Source of the DNA: Calycina herbarum
Lineage: Eukaryota; Ascomycota; Leotiomycetes; Helotiales; Pezizellaceae
Direction: 5' to 3'
Length of the DNA: 64,000 nt
NCBI GenBank assembly: GCA_001414485.1
Contig: LLEY01000135.1
Coordinates: 1 to 64,000, forward strand
Part shown: in pieces, positions 57,311 to 64,000 of the stretch
How the letters are laid out: the number at the start of each line of letters is the position of its first letter
How positions within the stretch are numbered: position 1 is the stretch's first letter
Program-made: the position numbers and the translations under genes
The notes under the pieces: generated by a model
Seen by the model: the letters and a program-made list of their open reading frames with translations, nothing else
Databases searched by the model: none
What the model was told of the DNA's origin: nothing

Positions 57311-59966
57311 TTAAGCACCTGCTTAGAAGTTCAGTCGCTATAGCCCTAGCAACCTCTGTAGTAGCTAGCTCGAATACTAGTCGAGTCAACGTTGTAGGAA
57401 CATCTAGAAGTGCGACTAGAAGAATACCTGCCAGTACCTAGTTAACTAGGAACGACGACAATGTTAGTATACTAGACGCTCCCGAGCCCTATAAGGTCGA
57501 AGTACTTAAATCTATTAAAGTTAAGATGCTAGATATATATTATAGAAAGCGAAAGGAACTCGACTTATTCCTTCTTTAAATAGACATCTACTTTAACTTT
57601 AATTCTAATAAATTCGAAGGTAATTATAATTTATAAACTATCTTTACTATCTTCTACCTTAGAGGATTAGTATTAGAATAGGCCTAGCTATACTTAGAAG
57701 ACTTCTTTAAAAATAAGAATAAAGATAGAAAGATAGAATTAACTAAGATTATATTTAAATCTTAAAAAGAATTTAAAGCAACTATTAGAAAAGTCTTTAA
57801 AGACTTTAACATAATCTATACAGCTATATACAAGCTTTTAGAGTTATACTAAACTAGATCTATAATAGATTATACTAATAAGTTTTAATAATATAGAACG
57901 AAATCGAGGTAGGATACTATCGCTCTTATAGAACTCTTTTATAGAGGATTAAAGGTATATATTTATAAGGAAATAGCTAAGTAGAATATATAGTTCTTAA
58001 CTATTATAAGTATAATTAAGGAGGTTGTCTAGTTAGATAACTGCTTATATAAATTTAGGAAGAGTAACCCTAGATAAGAGGAAAAGAGTTATAGGATAGG
58101 AAAGTAGAAGTACTCTTATATTAATAAACATAGTAAGGAGGTAAACGCTATATAGAAGAAAACCTTTTAAAAGAAAGAAGGACTTTCCTAGGAGGAGCGA
58201 AATCGTTGACGTAAGTAAAACTTGTGTTATAACTATAGCCTTCTTAGCTATAGAGTAAATAAGTGTAGTAAGAAGAAAGACTCTAATAAGAAGAGACGAA
58301 TTAATACTATAGTTTATAAGGAAGTAGTATTACTTAATAAAATTGAACTTACAGACGAGGAACTCGAAGCTAGAGGATATAATATATAAATTAAAATAGA
58401 CGCTATAGATATAATAGTAGGTACTATATACTTATAATTAAATAAAGGAATTAAGTTATAAGTTAGTAAAGTATAAGATACTAATGATAATAGAGATCTA
58501 TTACTTAAAGAATATTATAATATATAGTTAGAAATAGATTATAAACTGCCTCTTTAAGTAGAATATAAATTACTACTATTAACGAGTTTATTAGAGTTAT
58601 TAGAGTTAGAATCTAACTTATTAGAGGTAGATCCTAGAATATATAAACCTAAAGAAGAAGAAACATAGGTATTTATCGAGACCTTTAAGAGAGGGAATAG
58701 ATAGGTATATATAGAAGGATAGAAACCTGATTTCTAGAGCTTATATTCTACTTAAGAAGTTAATCCTACTATATTAACTACTTATAAGATAGTAAGGAAT
58801 AATTAAGATTAAGTAACTATAGTTAGCTCTATTACTAAGAGGGAAACTATTAAGTTTAAGGAGCTAGGACTAGAATAGACGATACTAAACAACTACCTAG
58901 AAGAGAGAGATCTATAGATAGTTACTAATTTAAGAAATAATACTACTAAATAGTAGTAATATTACTTAAAAGGATTTAATAAATATAATAGATATTTAAA
59001 GTTAGACATAACTACCTACCTACCTAGTTAAGACTATAAATTAGAAATTAACAAGAAATATTAGATATTAAGGATTAAAAAAGAAATTATAATAGTATTT
59101 AAAAGATTAGAGGATCAACGAATATTCAGAGTTACTAAGGTAGACCTCTAAGCTAACCTAATCTAGGAATTCTACTAACCTATAAAAGGTAAATAGTAGA
59201 CTACTAAGACATTATATAGAGTAACTATTAAATAGGTTTAGTATAAACTACGAGTATTATTAGACTAGTTTATAAAAAGACGTTTTATAGGAACACTTCT
59301 AGAACCTAAGAGAATAGTAGAAGATAGTCTAGTATATAAAGTAGCTTTTTCTAATAATAAAAAAGTAATATTCTTCCTAAGCTCTTAGAAAGGAGATAAT
59401 AGCAAAAGAAGATTTAAGGTTTATTATATTAAACTAGAAAATTATACTATTATAGAAGAGTTAAATACTATATCTAGAGAAAATTAACTTATAGTAATAA
59501 TAAAGATAAGAGGAAAGGAACTCTAAGTCTTAATTAATTCTAGAGTAATAGGTAATTTCCTTTCCTTAGTAGCTTAGAAGAAGCTAAACGTCCTAATCAA
59601 AGGTATAAGGCTATACTACTTAGAAGTAGTTAATAGAATAGACATTATATACTAGGATATAATTATTAATTAGTAAACTATTCTAATAAAGATTACTATT
59701 AAAGGATACTACTTAGATATATAATTCAATATTATTAAAATAGAGAATAAGAAAGCGATACTTAGTATACTATAGATTTAAGAATATAATCTAAATATTA
59801 ACTAGAAGGCTTAGAAAATAACTTTTAGTTAATATAAATACATAAGTTTGTATTTATAACTTTAAGGCTAGAACGAGGTTAGCGCCACCTCTTCTAAAGC
59901 ACTAGAACACCTTGTCTAGAGTCCTCTATAAGTTAGTAAGAAAGCTGATAACGAAATACCTATATA
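56990..59966 (+). mobile_element. Ty3/Gypsy retrotransposon 1, 5' part (LTR, gag, protease), interrupted
   Basis: It starts with an LTR and runs through a decayed gag and protease. The zinc knuckle near 58220-58262 reads C-Y-N-Y-S-L-L-S-Y-R-V-N-K-C, where the expected CxxC and His positions have become Tyr (TGT to TAT, CAT to TAT) and Gly has become Ser. The protease site near 59530-59560 reads NSRVIGN where Asp-Ser-Gly-Ala is expected. The last part (EVSATSSKALEHL, KKADNEIPI) corresponds to the segment just before reverse transcriptase in element 2, and the element is cut there by element 2. Confidence 0.72.
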
Positions 59967-60429
59967 GTTATAACGAAACTTAAACGAACTAAACAAAGAT
60001 AACTAAGTCTCGAAGGTTAGTATATAGGTAAGAAGTATAGATACACTAGGTTGTTTACTTAGAAGTGAACTCGTTACTTATATCAAAGATATTAAATAAG
60101 ATAATAAGATTAATAACTAAAGTTGAGTACGAAGCTCCTATCTAATAGCAGACGTATTAGTCTTATATAGAACCTTCGTTTATATTAGAGTCCTCCTTAG
60201 CAGGAGTCCCGAAGATAGAGTCCGACTCTATTTCTAGGGCTTCTTAAAACTAGACTCTATTACCTGACTGCTCCTAACCGAGTCACGTGATATAACTATA
60301 ATAAGATCCTAGAATTGTATATCTTACTATATCTAATCCTTTCTTCCTTCTAAGGTTATAATAGTACTTATTCTATTAGAGCGTCGCCTAGACTTTACTT
60401 CGTTACGTGCTAATACGTGATTCGTAACA
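59967..60429 (-). repeat. 3' LTR of Gypsy element 2
   Basis: Reversed, it begins TGTTACGAATCACG at 60429 and ends near 59967 with GTTATAAC. It is preceded (60430-60443) by the purine tract AAGAAGGGGATAG, the expected start site for plus-strand synthesis. The half nearest 59967 matches the R-U5 half of element 1's LTR; U3 differs. Confidence 0.75.
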
Positions 60430-63400
60430 CTATCCCCTTCTTAGCCTAGCGTGTCTCTACGCTAGAATACGAACCTAAAATATATTTTAGAAAGATATCG
60501 ACCTTCTCTTATATATAAACATATCCTCCTTATATACTAAACGAAAAGAGCGTTTAGCTCTTACTATATAGATCGAAACCGCGTAACGTCTAGCTAAGAC
60601 TTGTTCTTTTTATTATAAACAATCCCGTTAATGTCTCCTAGAGCTCTTTAAATCCTCTCGCTATTCTAAGTATATCCGGTTAAAAAGGTCCTATAATAGC
60701 TCTAGCTATCTCGTCGTTCCTGTCTCTAGGCCTTAAAAACCTATATATCGATTCTTCTTTAGTCTTATATGTAAACGATTTCCTATTACTTCTTCGAGTC
60801 CTCCTCCTTCGAGTCCTCCTCCTGAATCTTCTTCTACCTAGTTTCCTACCTTTGAAATAGCTCCTTTTATTAAATAGGTACTCTCTAATAATATATCCCT
60901 ATCTAACCCTGGTCTCGAATTCTAGGCAGCCCTAGGTTTCGTTAGTAGAACTCCTGAAGTTTCTCTAAGCAATAGTTAAGGTTACTTTTTAGTTCTTATA
61001 TATTTTCTAAGTATAGGTAATCTAACTATTTAATTAAGTACTTAATCTTACCTTTAATAATCTTATAGTTAAGAATCCTTTCGACTTTATATTTAGTGTT
61101 TAGATTAACTAGTTGAATTTCTATAAATAGGGCTAGTAGTACTCTTAGTAGTACTGGTTTAAGTAAGGATATATAGAATACTAGGTAGATGTTTATTATT
61201 CTTAGTAGCGCTAATTTATAATTTAAAGGTCCTTTAACTTATTTAACTTTAAATAGTCTAAGTTTTTTATAATCTAGTTTATTACTTAGTCTTTTTATAT
61301 TAATATTCTTTTATATTAAGTAGACTTTATCCCCCTCTTTTAACGTTAGCTCCTAACTACGTTGTTTGTTATAGTAGTATATATTTCTTTCTACTATAAA
61401 TTATAAGTCTTCTATAAGTTTCTTATATAGACTCTTAATTTTTAAGATATAAATATAAGTAAGTTAGTTATTAATAGTTATAGATAGTAGTTTTTAATAT
61501 ACTGTTAATTTATACTTAAAATTAGTATAGAATAATATAATAAGTGTTATTTCTATTACTAAACTATTATAAGCGGACTATACTAAGGGCAGCAGTTCTA
61601 CCTAGTTATCTTACTAGTAGTTTATATAATAATAAAGGTATATTTTAACTACTTAATTTATCTGTTCGTTTCCTCTATTTATTTAAGAGTAGAAAGCTAT
61701 AGAGAGCTTTCTTTTCACGCTTAATTATTCTATAAGAGTGATCTAAAATTTCAAGGTAAAGAGCTTGTCTCTGTCTAAGAGTATCTCTTTAGGTAGTCTA
61801 TGTCTTAAAACTACTTCTCTAAGAAATATAAACACTAATTCCTTAGCTATACTTAACTCTATATATACTATTAGAATTATATACTTCGTAAGTTGTTCTA
61901 TAATAACTAGGATTATATTATATTTAACTCCTATTATTAGATCTTTAGATTTTAGTAATTTAATAATAGAATCTATAGATATTAATTTCTAAGGTATCTA
62001 TAGTATTAGAGTAGTGTTTATCTATCTATAAGAAGTATAGCAGGAAGCCTTATTCCTAGTATAGGTATTATATTCCTCTATTACCTCCTTAACTATTATA
62101 GATAATCGATTAATATAGTAGTATTATCTTATTCTTTAGAGGGTTCTACGAATTCCTTAGTATTTATAAGCAGGTACAGTATAGTATTCTTATATAAATT
62201 CTTTTATATATAAGCTAGGAACCTATAATTTCCCTTTTACGTATTAGTTATAATCTTTATATATATTCTAAATTTTATTTATCTAGATGTTATTTATTAC
62301 TACTATTTTATATATAGTAGATACTAAGTCTCTATTCTTAAGAGTTTTTAAGATTATAATCTTCTTATACTTTTTATTTCCTTTATATCTAGGTTTCTAG
62401 CTAAGAATATTAGCTTAAGTATTTAATATTCTCTTTATATATTAAATAATAATATTAAATCCTTCTAATATCTCTAACTATTTAGCTAGTTATCTTATTA
62501 TAAGTTCCTTAGTTGTTATAAATATCCTAAGGTTCTTATAGTTAGATAAAACTATAACTAGGTATTTTACTAGTTATAAATAAATTCTCTAGTATTCTAA
62601 AGCTAATACTATAGTAAGCAATTCCTTATCAAAGATACTATAGTTTTATTATACTAGGTTAAATATTTTAAAATAATATATAATAAGTATAAGTTTTCTC
62701 TTAATATTTAGTTATAGGTAAATCGTACCTACTACTATGTCTAAGGCGTCTATTTTAATCGTACTAGGTTTATCTATATTAAAATTATATAGAATAGGCT
62801 TTTCTATAACTTTTGCTTTAAGTTTCTAAAAAGTATTCTCTATCTATTTATTCTATATAAACTTAATAGCCTTCTTAACTAGTACTAATATTAGTTTAGT
62901 AATCTTTATATAGTCTTAGATAAATAGATAGTAAAAGTTTATAAATTTAAGGAAAGATTATATATCTTTTATATTCTCTAGTAATTTCTAGTTTAAGATG
63001 TCTTAGATCTTTACTAGATCTATTTCTATTTTTTCTAAGCTAAATACCTATCTTAGGAAAAGTGTTTAAGTTACTCTAAACTCGTATTTTAAGAGTTTTA
63101 ACTAAGAGTTTACTTTTATAAGTTATTATAAAACTTCTCTAATATATCTCTTATATTCTTCTTTTTTTTCTAAGAAGATTAAGATATTATCTAAGTAATA
63201 GATTACTATTACTCTTAAAAGATCTCTTAAAATATTATTATTTTATCTCTAATATATAGCTAGTATATTATAGAGTCTAAATAGTATAACTGTATATTTA
63301 TAAAGGCCTAATAGTAAGGTAAATACTATCTTTTATTCGTCTCTAACTTTTATTTATATAAGTTTATAAGCGTTTTATTAATCTAGTTTTATAAATCGTA

Positions 63401-64000
63401 CTACCTTACTTAACTTATCTTATAAGTATTAGCTAGGTAGTAGTAGATAAGCGTCCTTAACCGTAGTATAATTTACTTCTTAGTAATTAATATATACTCT
63501 CTTATCTAGGTCGTCTTTCTTCTTAATAATAAGTATATTTAAGGTAATTAGTAACTTAGATCTTCTAATATATCTCTTCTTAATACCTTCCTTTATATAA
63601 CTTTCTATTCTCTATAGGCTTTTCTAGTTATATAACTGAAGCTTCTGCTTTAAGAGATAATAACCCTCTTTTAATTTAATCTTATAATCTTATAAGCAAT
63701 GTTTTAGTAAGGCTTATAAGTCTTCTAGGTTTTTAAACAAAGCTTTAAATTTTCTATACTATATAGGTATTTCGTTATCAGCTGTCTTACTAACCTGTAG
63801 AGGACCCTAGACAAGGTGTCCTAGCGCTCTAGAAGAGGTGGCGCTAACCTCGTTCCAGTCTTAAAGTTATAAATACGAACCTATGTATTTATATCGACTA
63901 AAGGTTATTGTTCTAGCTTTCTAGTTAATTTCTAGATTATATTCTTAAATCTATAGTATACTAAATATTACTTCCTTACTTCCTATTTTAATAATATTGA
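59967..64000 (-). mobile_element. Ty3/Gypsy retrotransposon 2, 3' part (RT, RNase H, integrase, LTR), continues past the window
   Basis: Reversed from 64000: the pre-RT segment shared with element 1 (63770-63860, AEVSATSS-like text), then reverse transcriptase (SYIKEGIKK, LNILIIKKKDDLDKRVYINY, TVKDAYLLLP, and YLDN near 63190 where YxDD is expected), RNase H (TIKIDALDIVVG, near 62750), integrase (about 62300-61500, KEILLDRDKLFT), a purine tract and the 3' LTR. The order RT, RNase H, integrase is that of Ty3/Gypsy, not Copia. Stops are everywhere, mostly TAG/TAA in place of Gln or Trp codons. Neither the 5' LTR nor gag is in the window. Confidence 0.78.

Noticed and set aside
61765..61992. 75-codon open frame in the Gypsy element
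   Set aside because: Opposite strand to the integrase relic, AT-biased composition; a by-product of RIP.

Overview
The window is nuclear DNA of a filamentous ascomycete (Pezizomycotina). The genes carry short GT-AG introns of about 50-70 bases. The gene families are typical fungal ones: asco-type laccase, Zn2Cys6 regulator, GPR1/FUN34 acetate carrier and an NRPS-like reductase. The transposon copies are AT-rich and full of stop codons, and where ancestral residues can be guessed the changes are G:C to A:T, as expected from repeat-induced point mutation (RIP). An ABA3-type terpene synthase relic fits a Leotiomycete-like fungus, but the class is inference. The window opens on a 20-base G run, probably a contig end, which cuts a laccase.

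Layout. 1-8 kb: truncated laccase, a small membrane protein, a small cysteine-rich protein, an NTF2-like protein and an SDR. 8.8-14.5 kb: a decayed pogo-like transposon with 40-base terminal inverted repeats (TIRs), a palindromic MITE, a broken SprT-like protease and a broken ABA3-like terpene synthase. 14.9-30.9 kb: a candidate biosynthetic cluster with a CAD-type alcohol dehydrogenase, an MFS transporter, a pyrroline-5-carboxylate reductase, three fatty-acid-hydroxylase paralogues and an NRPS-like enzyme (partial C, A, T, reductase). 31.8-33.1 kb: a RIP-decayed APH-family kinase. 34.4-43 kb: housekeeping genes (chorismate synthase, lipoate-protein ligase, acetate transporter, Zn2Cys6 regulator). 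44-48.4 kb: three intact SprT-like zincins related to the broken one at 12 kb. 49.5-52.7 kb: a proline-rich orphan and a homeodomain-like protein. 53.3-64 kb: a repeat block with two TA-flanked palindromic elements, a pogo relic split by an apparently un-RIPed solo LTR, and two Ty3/Gypsy elements nested head to head.

How the genes may work together. The NRPS-like protein should activate an amino acid, hold it on its carrier domain and release it by NADPH-dependent reduction as an aldehyde. The neighbouring alcohol dehydrogenase and P5C reductase could reduce that aldehyde or a cyclic imine made from it. The three histidine-box proteins could hydroxylate or desaturate it, and the MFS protein could export it. 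Divergent promoter pairs (alcohol dehydrogenase/MFS, P5C reductase/hydroxylase 1, hydroxylase 3/NRPS-like) fit a co-regulated cluster. The product is unknown. The MFS gene may carry a frameshift.
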